Part shown: positions 23,601 through 37,388 of the stretch, in pieces
How the letters are laid out: each line of letters starts with the position of its first letter
Numbering within the stretch: position 1 is the first letter of the stretch
Source of the DNA: Pampus argenteus
Lineage: Eukaryota; Chordata; Actinopteri; Scombriformes; Stromateidae
Reading direction: 5' to 3'
Length of the DNA: 64,000 nt
NCBI GenBank assembly: GCA_036937835.1
Contig: CM072879.1
Location: 16,609,001-16,673,000 of the forward strand
Notes under the pieces: model-generated
Database searches by the model: none
Told to the model about the DNA's origin: nothing
What the model saw: the letters and a program-made list of their open reading frames with translations, nothing else
Position numbers and translations under genes: made by a program

Positions 23601-26600
23601 CCCCTTCTCACTGCATGTCCCCCCACCACACGTCACTGCAGCTCTGTGCAGTTTGTCACAGACTTCTTCAGTGCCGCAGCCAGAGAGGGAAGAAGGGAGG
23701 AACTCGGACAAGCAGCTGCGCTCAGTGACAGTATCAGCAGGGCAGCCGAGTGTTAAAACAAAGTCAGAGCAGGGATTGAAACAGGATGTGTCCTGCGGCT
23801 TTTTGCGGCCTCTTTGTCACCCTTCATAAGGGTCAGAGGTCAGGAAGTCGGGCCTCATGACCGGATCTATGTGGAGCCATGAATTGTGCTCATGTTAGGA
23901 AGTTTTTAACTAACTAACAATCATTTTTTTATTAATAATGAATCAGCCAATTATTATTATTATTTTTTTTAGATTAGTCAGGTATTGTGAAATGTATCAA
24001 GAGATGACGCTGTTGTTGTTTTGTTTATATCAAAACATGGAGTCTGAAAAGAGTTTATGCCGTGTTCACATGTTTTTCACATGTTTATGATGTCACGTCA
24101 TCAGACAACCCGTGATGTTTGTATGATTGTAGAGTTACGTGCATTGACAGTTTCACATAACATCCATTACATTTGGGTTAAAGTAGCTTAAACAGCCACT
24201 CTTTTGTTAAAATTGTGTCTCTTGCTTTTAAATGTTTAGTCTATAACATGTCTATTTATATACAATATATGTGGAAAAATGCTCAAATACTACATAACTT
24301 TAGTAAAAACACACTCTGAAGGCTCAGATGAGTATTTTATACCCTAAAGTCAAAAGAACTATGGATGAGTCTCTGGGAATAATTAAAGCAATCGAGCATT
24401 AATTATCCCCATGATGAATGCTGTGTAAGCACATCTTCTTTTTAATGAAAGCAGGTTGAAATAAGTTTACTCAAGAATCTGCAGTGTTTTCCTGAATGTT
24501 GTCATCACTTATCCACCACTTCTTCACTGTGGTTTTGACTCCTTGAAAGCAGATTTATTCCCACAGTGTTGGTATGTTTAACAGTTTTCTCTGCAGGACT
24601 TAAACCTTCGGAGACGTTAACGGGGGTGGTGGTGGTGGGGGTGGGGGTGTAGCGTCTTGCTGCGGATCGACTGATGTGTGTGTGAATCGCGTGTGAAAGA
24701 GATGTTAATGATTTCTAATGAGGCTGGAGTGTTGCGTTAATTAAGCCACTGAGGGTTTATGGTGAAAGTCTGTCAGCAGCAAAGGAAAGAAAGTCTTTAG
24801 CTTTTATTGGAAGCGTCGTCACATGTTATAAAAAAAAGCACCAAGACGATTGGATTTTAGTCAAAATATCTAAATCCTGACATTGTTATCTTGGTATTAA
24901 TCGATTTGTCCTTCTGTCCTCAGCTCTGCCCTTGCAGACGGAGTCTCAGTCCATCCCGAATGGGGACAAATCGTTGGGAAAGGACATCCTGACTCCAGAC
25001 GACTCAGCCTTCACAGACCTCTCTCCCAAAACAGACTCCGACCCCAAAACAGAAACCCCCACCGAGACAGATGCCTCCTTCAAGACAGAAGCCGGGCCGA
25101 CCACCCCCGGCACCAACAGCAGCCCTCAGCCCAAAAAAGGTAGATTTATGTATTTATGTACATGTATGTTACACCAATACTCATCATACATTCAACAGGA
25201 GCATCAGTGTTCTCTCACATTTCCTTTAAACGACATCCTCAATATTACCCAACATATTAACACAGGACTCTCTAGAGTAATATAACAATCCTTTAGGTTT
25301 ATGTTGCATCATTCCAGATAAAATAGATTGTCTCACTTTGCAATTTAAAACACATTAGTGTCTAAAGTATCGTTGCATGTTGAAGAAAACATACACAGAA
25401 AAGCAATTTTGCTCTAATTTTTTTAATCTCTGCAGGCCAACATGTGTGAAAAATGTCACTTTGTCACATAAAAATCACTTTTCACAAGTGATCACATTTA
25501 AAGGAGGGAAAGGAGCACTGTCTGTGGATGTGTAGATTGAGTCGTTCCCAGCAGACAGATGGTCATCAGCTATGAGGAGTCAGGGTGGGTAGTGTGAAGG
25601 AGGACTGGTGCATTCAGGGACGTCTCAGTATGACGGGACCTCCAGGCCCCATTAGATTTATCTTACTCTGCACTTCATAGTGACTAAAGCTGTGTAGGAA
25701 ACTCTCTCAAGGTGGGGAGGGAGGGAGTGAAGTCAGGTTGCCATGGAGACGGGGGGATGAAGTGCGGCAGGGCCCCGCTGTGATTGGTTGAGAATACGTG
25801 GCATACATATTACATAGCACGAAGACGAACCACAAAAGGAGACCCCCGCGGTGCCGGTTTTCAACGGTGTGTGTGTGTGTGTGTGTGTAGTTCTTCAGTC
25901 GTATCAGGATGATTCATGCTGATTATCTCTGCAGAGTCACAGCGTGTTGAGCGTTGACGGTGTAGGAACAGGTGGAGCTGCGTTGACCTTGAAAAAGAAT
26001 ACATTTTTAATTGTCTCGTTTACACAACATGTCGAAGCAACATAGGATCATGCTGCATTTTCACAACTATGCAGATAGTTTTGGTTTAATATCCTACATC
26101 TTTATCCTAAAGGTTTGAAAATGTTAATAAATATAATGCTTCAGATTTTTTCTTTCTTCCTCCTAGATGCAGTAAGCTCAGAGCAACGACAGAAACTTGC
26201 CAAGGAGAGGAGGGAGGAAAGAGCCAGATATATCGGTAAGAAACGATGAAAACAGTGTCGACATGACAGTCGTTTGGGCTTTTTAACTCTCAGCGAATTC
26301 GATTTTCCTGAATAAAACTCTCTTATTCCTCTGTCTCTCTCTCTCTCTCTCTCTTTCTCTGCTGTGAGTGACTGACGGTTATTGACGTCTCTTATTGTTT
26401 CTCCTTGCATGGCTTTCAGAACAGCAAACTCAGCTGCAAGGTAAGGCGCTTCACTAAAACCATCAGCGTTGGCAGCAAGCAATCATAGCATCATTTGGGA
26501 ATAATCAAAACTTGTGATGGGAATCTCATTTCCTTCCATTTCTCCTCTGCTCCGGTCTGAACAGTTGCAACCTTTTCTTGCCTCCGTGAATCAATCAATG

Positions 26601-29600
26601 TTTGATTTTCTATCGTCATTCGATGGAAACTTACGAACTTTCAGCTGTCTGAGTTTTGTTTCTGCTCATTTAAATTTCAAATCTTCTTTATGTTCTGCTG
26701 TATTTCCACCCTGCGTGCTTGTTCCATACCCATAATCATGGTTTTGACTTTTTTGGCTGCAGAATAAAACTTCCTCCAATGAAAATATTGTGCTAGCCCA
26801 AATACACAAAGTATTATATCTCATATATCTCAAACGCAACACTTCTCCCTTTTAACTTGTGCCAAAGCGTGAACAGCCAATCAGAGCAGAGCTCGACTGC
26901 CATTTTCCTGTAAAGATGGCTCACAGAGCTCAGGGCGCTTGGCGTGAAAAATGAGCAGTCATTACCATGAACTGAGACCGGGCCTCTCAGACAGATTAGA
27001 TTTAATTACTACTCTCATTAGCATCAATAATGTGGTCATGCTGCACGGTTAAAGGGGAATTCTGCTGCTTTTTTTATCAATAATATCTGAGGTTTACTAG
27101 CCTTCAGTTGCTTTGAGATAAGTTTCCTGCAGTCTGCTTCTGTCTGTAATTACAGGTTTTTCTCCATATGCACCATGCAATTAGTTGAAAATAGTGCGCG
27201 ATGGTATATAGGTCAAAAACACATAATGTTTACTTACAAATATATCTACAACTCAGCCTTGTTGTTACTGTGCACCTTGTGTTTGGTAGAAATCAATGAG
27301 TCAGTGAACAGCACTCTTTACAGGCATTGACCCAACATATTTCTGTGATGTGAATTACAGGCATAATAAGATTTTTTTTTTCAGGAATTTGATTTACGGG
27401 AGACACTTTCTCATTGTCGATGAGGCGCAGACTTGTGTGCCTCATCACTGAAGATGAATACAAACCATGCCTCGCATAACTCAATCCACTAATGCTGTCT
27501 AACTCACAGCAAAACTGGATAACATCAAGACATTTTACGACATCTTTTGGATGGATCCAGCTTGTAACCCGCCCTCACCATCATCCGCATCTATCATGCT
27601 AACATGTGCTGCAATAGCAGGCTTTGTATGCAAGTGATTAGACACATATAAAGAGAGCAACACAGCTTCTGTCCAACATGATGCCAGTTTAGTTTAAGAG
27701 GACTGATTGCTGTTTAATTGTTACCCCCTAAGAAATATACGCAGCAGTGTATGTTCAAAGAAAACTGGTATCTGCTGGAGGGGTGCTGTAAAAACACAGT
27801 AGGAAACTCCTGCTTATTTACTGTTTAATCAGCATTATAGTTTAATGAACACATTGTCGTCCATCTGTTTGGATGTCAGTGGTAGAAACCTTTAAGTGAT
27901 TATACACACTTATATTTCAAGAATTAACCTGTAAAGAGAACATCTGGGCAAAATTATCACACCTTTGAATTAGTATATAACAAACACGCTGGTTTTTTAT
28001 GTGTTTTTTTTTTTGTGTCTTGTTATGTATGTCAATAAAACAGCCATCCGCTACGTAGCCTTGGTTGCTAAGGTTGTTGCTAAGGTTTTTCCACATGTTT
28101 TTCTGACGTTACGGATATGATTTTAGCCTGAACATGTACGGATGTATTAGAGAGGCTGTCCAATTTCCCCTTTAATGATATTCCCATCAGCCTTAGCTTT
28201 ACTTTGTGCTAATTGGCAAATATTAGCATGCTAACAGGCTGTGGAGATGAGCATGTTAGCATGTTGATCTTTGCATTTAGCCAAAAGCACTGCTATCCCT
28301 AAATACAGCTTTACACAGCAGCTAGCTGTAGGCTCTAAAGTCTCGCTAACCATTGTTTACGAAATGTGCCGAATAAAAAAGTTTATTATAATAATTATTA
28401 GGATAATGTTTGGTAAAGAAATCAGAAAGAAAGCAGCTGAAACATCTAAGCTACAAAAGCTAATAGCTGTTCTGCTCTTTATTCATCTTCAACCAACCGC
28501 TTTAGAGATGAATGTGAGATTGAAAGAAAGTATTTCAGACAGCACGTCATTTTTCTTTCTCTCTCTCTCTCTCTCTCTATATTCGACCTGAAATTTAACT
28601 TTAACTCTCTGTGGTGACCCCTCAGCGGCAAAGAAAGCCCAGTGGCTGGAGAAGGAGGACAAGGCCCGGCGTCTGAGGGAGAGCCAGCTGGAGGACCGCA
28701 GGAGGAAGCTGGAGGAGCAGAGGCTGAAGGCGGAGAAACGTCGAGCCCTGCTGGAGGAGAAACAGAGACAGAAACTAGAAAAGAACAAGGTGAGACTGAC
28801 GCACAAGAGGGTCTGCAGGCAAGGAACAAAGCATATTTACATCCGGCATTTTCTAAGACTGACTTTAATCATTAAAACTGAGCTCAGTGGTTTTAATTCA
28901 GTGCCTCGAGTCATAAACACAGACAGATGTTTTTGTACTGCCAGTCAAAGAAATGTCCTGTTCTGCAAAAATCTCCAACGTTAATTCAAGTCAGGGTGGA
29001 AAAATCAACCCTTCACTAGTATTTATGTAAGTCCAACACTTATGACCACTGGATATTTGTCTCTGTAACAGGGATTTGGTCCCAAGTATTGGTTGCATCA
29101 GGGCAAAGTAACCATAAAGCTTTAGAGGTGCTGACAAGTGTATTTCTGAATTTTGTACAGAAACAGACAAGCGTTCCTGTTTCCAATCTTAATGCTAAAC
29201 TGTTCTTGCTGCACAAAGTAGTTTTATATCTACAGTACAGACATGAAAGTGGTATTGATACTGTTACCTTAAACTGTCAAATGAACCGGTATTAGTGTGC
29301 ATGTGTGCAAAGACTCGGCTCATTTTATGACTCGGTGGTCCTTCAGGAGCGATACGAGGCAGCTATCAAGCGGTCGACGAAGAAGACGTGGGCTGAGATC
29401 CGTCAGCAGAGGTGGTCCTGGGCGGGCGGACTCAACCAGACCTCCCGCAGGGAAAGTGAGTTTCAGATGAACCATAACGACAGAGACACTCATAGAAGCC
29501 AAAAAAAAACCAATGAGATGTACACAAATATATCATATCCTCACTGTAGTCTTTGTGTTGAGTAATGCTGTATACAATGTGACTCACAAACTGATGCAAT

Positions 29601-32600
29601 TCAAGGAAACAGTTTCTGAACGGTTTGCTTTCACGAGGGCGGGGTACCAGAGGCAAAAGACCTGCAAAAAGTAATTTATGATGTTAGCTCTTAGTAATTC
29701 TTCAGTGAATCTTTTTTGGCGCAAAAAAAAATTGGTTTTGAGTACCAATATTCTCCATTAAACTAATGACACAAATATGTTTCATTAGATCGTCAGTGTG
29801 AACAGCGATGCTTTGTGTCGATCAGAGAGATAATTTACCCTTTTCAGACTGAACTCACACAGACTGACACAAACGTGTGACGAGTTGCCTCTTTCCAAAC
29901 CGTGACACTGAGGTCAAGACAAGTTTCTCTCCTGCAAAGTGTGAAAGATCCCGAATGTGTGCGAGAGCGTGTGTGTGTGTGTGTGTGTGTGATGTTTTAT
30001 GCTGGTTTCTTTGCAGCAGAAAAAAAAGCAAATCCCCCTTAAATGTAATTTATAACTATATCACACCCTTCCCATACTTCCCTCAAATTTCCTCCCCATC
30101 TCCCTCAAAGTTTGAATTGAGACTAATAAACCTCTAAAAAAAAATGATAACGAGAAGCCCGTTTGACCTCAGAGAATAGTCCCGGCTCTCCTCCAGGAGC
30201 TGTTGACGACTGTGTGATCCAGACAGAGGGAGTCGCCAGCCCCCATCTCTTATCACTCCACAGCTTTTGCCTGTCAGGGGCCGCCTGCACCTCGGCCGCC
30301 TTGTGAACAGTTGTTGTCTGTTGCGTTCTCTCCGGTGCAGGCAGATGCTCGGCCTCCACGGTCAACTTGCCGAGACAGGTGGACCCTGTCATTAACAACA
30401 GGCTGTCCAAGTCCTCTGCCACGCTCTGGAACTCCCCCAACAGAAGTAAGGACGACCCGACGTCAATGTCCACCAGGCTTTCTCCTCCCTCCCTTCCCTT
30501 CCTATTCATGCCCCCTCCACCTTCCTCCCCCGTCCTGTTACCCTAATCTGGTTTTTGGTTTTCTTTTATTATTATTATAACTGTCGTCTCTGGTGGCCTG
30601 CCTGCCTGCCTGTGCTTGGTGACTGGTCATTTACCACCTACTCCCACACTCTTATCACGCTCTCGGTCTCGTATGCATCGTGGTGTTATTTTTTAATTTG
30701 GTTTCAGTTGGTGGTTGTTATTAATTTAAGTCTCCTCTGCATTTTTGATCAGCCTCCCTTCACCTCGACATCACTGAGCCATATTTTGTGATATATATTT
30801 TTGTACGTGTGTTTCTTCGGTTTATAAATTAATGTCTTCATGACACCTTTTTTTGGTTGTCCCCTTCCACTTTACTGTTGGTGGTTTGGTGTGGTGCTAT
30901 TGGTGGTGGATATTATAGTGTGACTGTTGCAAATGAATCAAGTAGAGCAACTATAACACATGCATTGTATATACATTTTCTTTTATTTATACTTTTAAGT
31001 AAATCTACAGTCTAGTTTCATAGAGATTGCTTGGTTATACCATATATTGAAAGCAGCATATTGCTGCCACCATGACGAAACAAATATTTGTTCAGTTTCT
31101 TGTTGTAATGTGAAAAGTTTAAAGTATAAATGCTCATTATGGCACTGAATATATAATTTTACTGGATTATTGATGCATTGACGTATTTAACGTCGTAGCT
31201 AGTCGAGATTCAGCTCATTTCAACTACTTCACGTACTGCTGTGGTACTTTAAACTTTGAAAATGTATAAAATATAAGTTTTGTAGGTATGATCTTAATAG
31301 AATATGCTAACATGCTTGCAGTGACAATGCTAGCATGCAGATGGTATAATGTATATTATTCAAATGTATATTATCAATTATATACAGTAGAGCATTTACC
31401 ATCTTAGTTTAGCATGTTAGCATGCTGTGTTGGTTTTTGGTTTAGTTTTGCTAGTTAGCACTAAACACAAAGTACAGTTGATAATAATGTCATTAGTTTT
31501 AATATAAACTGAAGTATTAAACAGAATGATGTGGCATTAAGTAATAATGATAAAACATGTCATTATTTTTTGTTGTTGTTATGTTATATAATAACAGAAT
31601 ATCTTATAATGTGAAAGGCTTACAGTTGAACAAGAAACTTTTGATGTTATCACAAAAAACTGAGCAACGATCCTTTTAGTCAGAGTGGCAGCGATACTGT
31701 TGCTGCTGTAATAAGACAAATATTTAGATCAACTTGTTATATCAGACTCATTTCATGAGTTGCCACATGTACACACATCACCTATGCTGTCTCCATCTCA
31801 TAACGTGTCATTACAGATCGTATCACCCACAGTGCAATCAGCAGTTCGGCTCTCGGCTCCACAATAGTGGTTCAGATTTCGTGCTTGATCATCACTAATA
31901 CAGATGCTCCGATACTGCGGGCACATAAAAGGACAATTTGGAGCTGATATTTCTGCAGAGTCAATATCAGATCCAGTGTTCCTGGCCTTGGGAGACGGTC
32001 TGCACAGTGTCCCAGTAATAGTGTTAAGGGGTGATTTTATAGATCCAGGCAGGTGAACAGTCGATCACCAGGCAGCCGCTCAGTGCAGCTTCCTCTTGCC
32101 GCATTGGAGAAAGTGGAGGAGGAGGGAACCACTGTTGCCTAGCAACAGGATATAGTTATCAGTTAGTCATAAAACATGTGAAAATGCTCAGTCCCACGTA
32201 CAGCAAAGGCGACTGCCTAAGCTGTTGCATAACAAAAACAGTCTACGACGGAAAACAGTGATCTCACAAACAAAACTCGAACCTTGCGTCATTCCTGGCA
32301 GTGCTGTTGTGATTGCACTATTATCATGTGTATGTGTGGTATGTGTTTGTAGCTGTCATGCATACCTCTGTGTATGTCAACAGACTGATACTTGAATTGC
32401 ACAACAATGGAGCATTGACAAGAAGCTGAAACTCACAAGAAGCTACTTCCAATGTAACACTTGACAATATCAAGTCTCCAATCAGTGGTGGAGGAACACC
32501 ACACTCTGAAATTTAGCTTGTAGCCAGTTAGCTTAGCTTAGCATATTGTACCAGCAAGAATGGAGAGAGGAAAATAACCCGCGGTAATTTTGTGTTACCT

Positions 32601-35600
32601 TTGCATAGACCCCGTTTTTTAGTCTTTATGCTAAGCTAAGCTAACGGGCTACTGGTTTTTGCTTCATATTTAACATATAGATATGAGAGTAGTATCAATC
32701 TAAGTGTACTTTCCAAAAATGTCAAGCCATTTGTTTAACATCAGAGCGACGACTTACTGAAATAAATAAATCTTGTGGAAGTCTAAAGTAGCAGAAAATA
32801 GAAAAATTAGAATAGAAAGTATAAGTAAGTATAGTATTTGAGTAAATAGTCAGTAGTAATATGCTTCAGAAAAAGCTGCACTGCAGTGTTTGTTGAAGAA
32901 GTTTGAGCTTTTTTCTCCTCTATATGATATTTCTTCTGAAGTTTGAGCTCTCACGCTGCATCATTTATTTGTCTCTTTCTCTCTCTCTAGTATTTGTTTG
33001 GTTTCTTTACATCACACACAGACTTCTGCAGTTTGTCAGACTGATTCTGCAACAAATCAAATATGGCGTCCTCTAACTTAAAAAAGCAACTTTATTCTAC
33101 CAACCTGAAGTTTGCTTTGTCCATGATTTAATGGTGTATGTGTTGTTGTTTTTTTTTTTTCCTCCACCCGTCATGCATCGGATTATATTTTGCTGTCTGT
33201 TGGACATCATATGTGCTGAATCTTCATCACATGACACTCAGTAAACAGTAAACACACCACGTACGAGCAGAAAGGTGTTGAGCTCAGAGTATTTTTGTCT
33301 TGCTAATAGAAACAAAATGGTACTAATGCTCAACTCACCAGACACTGACTGGTTTGAGTGAAGTCCAGTAAACAACCGCACTGGTTTTATGAGTGATGTG
33401 TTTTTGAATGGTAAGTAATAAAAATTAACTTGGGTTTGATCCTGTGTGTGTGTTGTTATCTAATGTGTGGTACTGTATGTAACAAGTAGGTCAAATTCAA
33501 AACGGTTTTCTGCATCTTTGAGTCAAAGTGTGTCTTAACTGGCAGAGAGGAGATGTTTTCTAGCAGGAGTAATGATCTCATTGGATGAACCTCGATGGGT
33601 GGAGATAAAGAACCAGTTTGATCTTGTTATAACCTTTAAACAGAACATGTCAAGGACACGTTATGCTTAAAAGGGTTCAGGGTGTTTTAAACCAACTGGC
33701 CACATCTAAAGTCAAATGTTGCATTCATGTCTCTTCAGAAGTCTGAAAGAAAAATGAAAAATTGACCCTGAGAATGAAGTTACAATCCTACAATCCTGAG
33801 TAAAGTCGCTTTAATTGTTTTGTTTTGCAAACATGACGTCAGTGTGTAATTCAAATGGACTCATTTCATGAACACGATGCCACTCGACAGCACCGATATA
33901 TCCAACCATGTCATGGTCAAGCTCATCCTATCAACCAATAGCAGGTTGATTACTGCTGTATGTAAACTAGATAACGTGCTTGCTGAACATCTTAAATCAT
34001 AAATGTCATGAATAATTATAAAAACAATGCTATTTGTTTAATCTCTGGTTCTTTGACTCCACCTCCTGATGGATCAACCACTGTGATTATTACTTCTACG
34101 GCAGCAATGCTGCAAAGAAATAAAGTGAATGTTCACTTGTCGGTGGAAAAAATCAAGAGTTTAGCATTTATTCATTTCATGTGCAATTTGCGTCTCTACT
34201 GCAGTGTATGTGTGTCTGAGATATGAGGGTGTTTCTGTGTGAAAGATGAGGCTCTAACTGTACGTTTAGTAACCCGATCACTGACAGCGCCCTCTTGTGT
34301 CAGCCCGCAGCCTGCGTCTGAGCCCGTGGGAGAGCAAGATCGTGGAGCGGCTCATGACGCCAACGCTGTCTTTCCTGGCTCGCAGTCGCAGCGCCGCCAC
34401 CCTCCTCAACAACAGCGACTCTTGTGAGTGTGACGCCCCGTCCAGACGTTTGTGTTCGGTGCACCCACCCTCTGTTTGGTCCCCTTTAATTCACTTTTAC
34501 GGACATTTTAAGAGGGAAAAAGAGTTTTGTTTTGTTTTGTTTCAATTTTTCCCTAATTTTTTCCCTCTTTCTGTGTTTTTATATACAAAAATCTAGCTGC
34601 AATTAATAATTCTTTTCATTATAGATTAATCTGATCTGATAATCCCCCACAAATATCAAGTTACAATGACATAAAACAGAGAAAAGCAGCAAAATGCTCA
34701 GAAAAAGTGGAACTAGAACTTGTGGTAGGTTGTTTTGTCAGTTTGTGTTTAATTATTAATTTAGTCTAAAAATGTCACAAGTTGTAAAAAAAATGAACAT
34801 TGCAATTCATCTTCAGAGGGCCCCAAAATAAACAAACAAAGATATTAAATTTACAGTAATGTTGTTTAGTATGTTTCCTTTTAAATGACTTCCTGATATC
34901 TTGACCTGAGGGGAAATAGGATGATGCTGCAGTCAATTGATCACAATAAAATATAATGAAATCAATAACCTTATTTAAAAACAATAAAACAGTGGTTGCT
35001 CTCATTACTCTTCGTCAGCTAGATTTGATTTATTGTCTTGTAGCTTGTCGTGTGTTTTGTTTTTATCACCCTGCATGTTGTGTGTGTGTGTGGGCCCTGA
35101 CCTCGGCCCTGCCGCCGCTCTCTGCATGTTTATGTGCCGTTCAGACTCTCACCACTGCTCCCGTTCAGCCTCTGCCAGCCCGCTGAACGCCTGCTCCCAC
35201 CACCACCCCCACCAGAACACCGCCGAGCGCTGGAGGGTCTCCTCCGCCAGCACGCCGGACATCACCCTGCGCCAGCGCAGACGAAACTCCACACCGGTAG
35301 GTTGAGTACAAATAAACACAATAACACACACACACAAACCTACTGACCAAGTAGGGTAATTTCTACTGAATATCATGATCTTTTCATGTATTATGATTTG
35401 TTTTTCTCAAAGACATTTCTATGAAGCTACAGCCAGCTGCTGGTTAGCTTAGCATAAAGACTGGAAACAGGTGGAAACAGCTAGCCTGGCTCTGTCCAAG
35501 GGTAAAGCAGCTGTAAAACTCACTAATAAAGTTAGATCCAATCTGTACAGTTAATATGAAGCTACAGCCAGCAGTCCTGACGTCATGGAGAGGTTGTCAG

Positions 35601-37350
35601 GCAACAAACAGAAACTTTGAAGAAATTGTCTGCCATAAATCTACAACTTGTCCAAATAAACCAGATACATGATGTTAATTAGTGAGTTTTACATTGGTGT
35701 GTATTCCTGGAGGTGGTTCCAGTCATTACATTAGGATATTTAACAAAGGGCCATTATCTGTGATGTATGGTATCAAGCAGCCTCACCCTGAGGGGATAAC
35801 TGGTTAATTATGTCACCTCTTTCCCCAAGATGGACAAAAAGAAGAAAGAGAAGAAAGATAAGGAGAGGGAGAACGAAAAAGAGAAGAGCGCTCTGTCAAA
35901 AGAGAAGGTGCAGAAGAAGAGACACACGGCGTCACCCACTACTATGACCCATAGATCCAGGCCAGAAAGCAGGTAATGTCTGCATGTCATATCGATGTAT
36001 ATGTATATATATATACATATATATTCCATGATAACACAGCTAGTGTAGGAGAGAGACTGAGAGTGAGGGTGGTCGTGGTGGGGTTAATGTCTGACAGATG
36101 GTCCAAGGTGCTATAATCTAACTACTAAAAGAGACTCTGTTGGACATCGTTCAGTCAGCAGCCGCGGGACAGTCTGCCAACAACGGGTGTGTTTGTGTGA
36201 GAGCCCGGCGCTCGCAGACAGAATGGGGTTTTCCTGACTGATTCACCCTCCTTCCTCTCACATTACACCTCCCTACAGCCAAAGAATCATGGCGGCCGAA
36301 TTCGGAGATTCAGATTGAGTCACTCATATCTTCCACATGACCTAGTTATGGTCTTTATGCACTGCACTGGGAACCTCATTACTTTTCTCTACACTGCTAT
36401 GAAATATCATCTCCTGTGCAACCAGTTCACATTTTAAATCTTATGTTTCACCTCTGTTGCTGCTTCTCTGCTCATCAGCACCCCGAAGCCCAAAAACAGA
36501 CCTCCATCACCTGCAGCCCCCAAAAGTCGACCCTTGTCCCCCTTGGTGCCAGCAGCACCCGCCAAGACGCCCGCGGGCAAGAAGACACCTCCTCCTGGCA
36601 CCAAAACCAGACCCAAACGGGCCCAGACGCCCGCAAGGGTACAGCCCCAGACGGTCACTGCGGTCACTGTGGAAACAGGCCACGAACACCAGCAGCCCGA
36701 CACTCCGGAGGAGAAGAAGAGTAAGTGTGGTTACCATGGGGACTGTATCCAGGCTTCAAGGTGACTTAGAGGTTTTGGCCGACATTCACGTGGCAATTTA
36801 GTGTGAACACACTATTAATGTGTCCCAGCAGTTTATGTGTTCAGGTTTCTGTTAGGCATGAAGTAGCTTCACACAGTCGAGGTTTCACTGGAAGTTGTTT
36901 GTATATTTAAAAATATTTCATTTGGCCATTTTTCCATTTTAAGATGGATGCTTGGTACAGTACTGCAGAAAAAAGTAATTATGCACAACAACAATAAGCT
37001 AAGCAATAAAGATAAAAGCTAAACAAGACAGACTATGAGTGTGGATATATTGAAGAAATATTGTTGGTAAATCAGACATTTGCTTCCTATTTATTGTGGT
37101 TTTAGAAGCAGAATCATCTCCTCTTCTCTCTTTGTCTTCTCTCTGATAGACGTTCCTGCCATTGTGGTGTCCTCTGCACCGATTACACCTCCTTCCCTCA
37201 GCCCACCGGTTGTAGCAGCATCTTCTCCTGCTGTGCCAAGCGTAGAGCCGGCCGCCCCAGCTGCCTCTCCTGCAGCAGCCTCTGCTACTAATCCTGCACC
37301 TCCTGCTACACCCGCCGCCGTCACCACCACCACCACCACCACCACCACTG

Positions 37351-37388
<38 letters not shown>

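Larger units (their letters stand above)
13036..24923 (+). other. map7d1: map7d1 intron 1 (11.9 kb)
   Basis: The largest intron of the window. It holds several dispersed repeat copies (13983-14140, 15465-15680, 16418-16505, 18630-18780, 21195-21280), CA and GTT microsatellites, a 20-bp tandem duplication, and purine-rich runs. No further coding exon could be supported. Pyrimidine-rich overlapping open frames at 23222-23829 have no family features. Confidence 0.6.
30446..34303 (+). other. map7d1: map7d1 intron 7 (3.9 kb)
   Basis: Repeat-bearing intron with 'TTAGCATGCTAAC'-type sequence at 31300-31480, a fold-back repeat at 32500-32720, and a perfect X-box palindrome at 32134-32146. No additional exon was recognised. 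Confidence 0.6.

Noticed and set aside
23222..23829. Two overlapping open frames of 168 and 188 codons in map7d1 intron 1
   Set aside because: Pyrimidine-rich, low-complexity Ser/Pro/Leu translations in two frames at once, with no family features. The length follows from base composition.
25737..25750. GTTGCCATGGAGAC as another X-box
   Set aside because: The left half is perfect but the right half (GGAGAC) misses the RGYAAC consensus at two positions. Noted only as a loose match.
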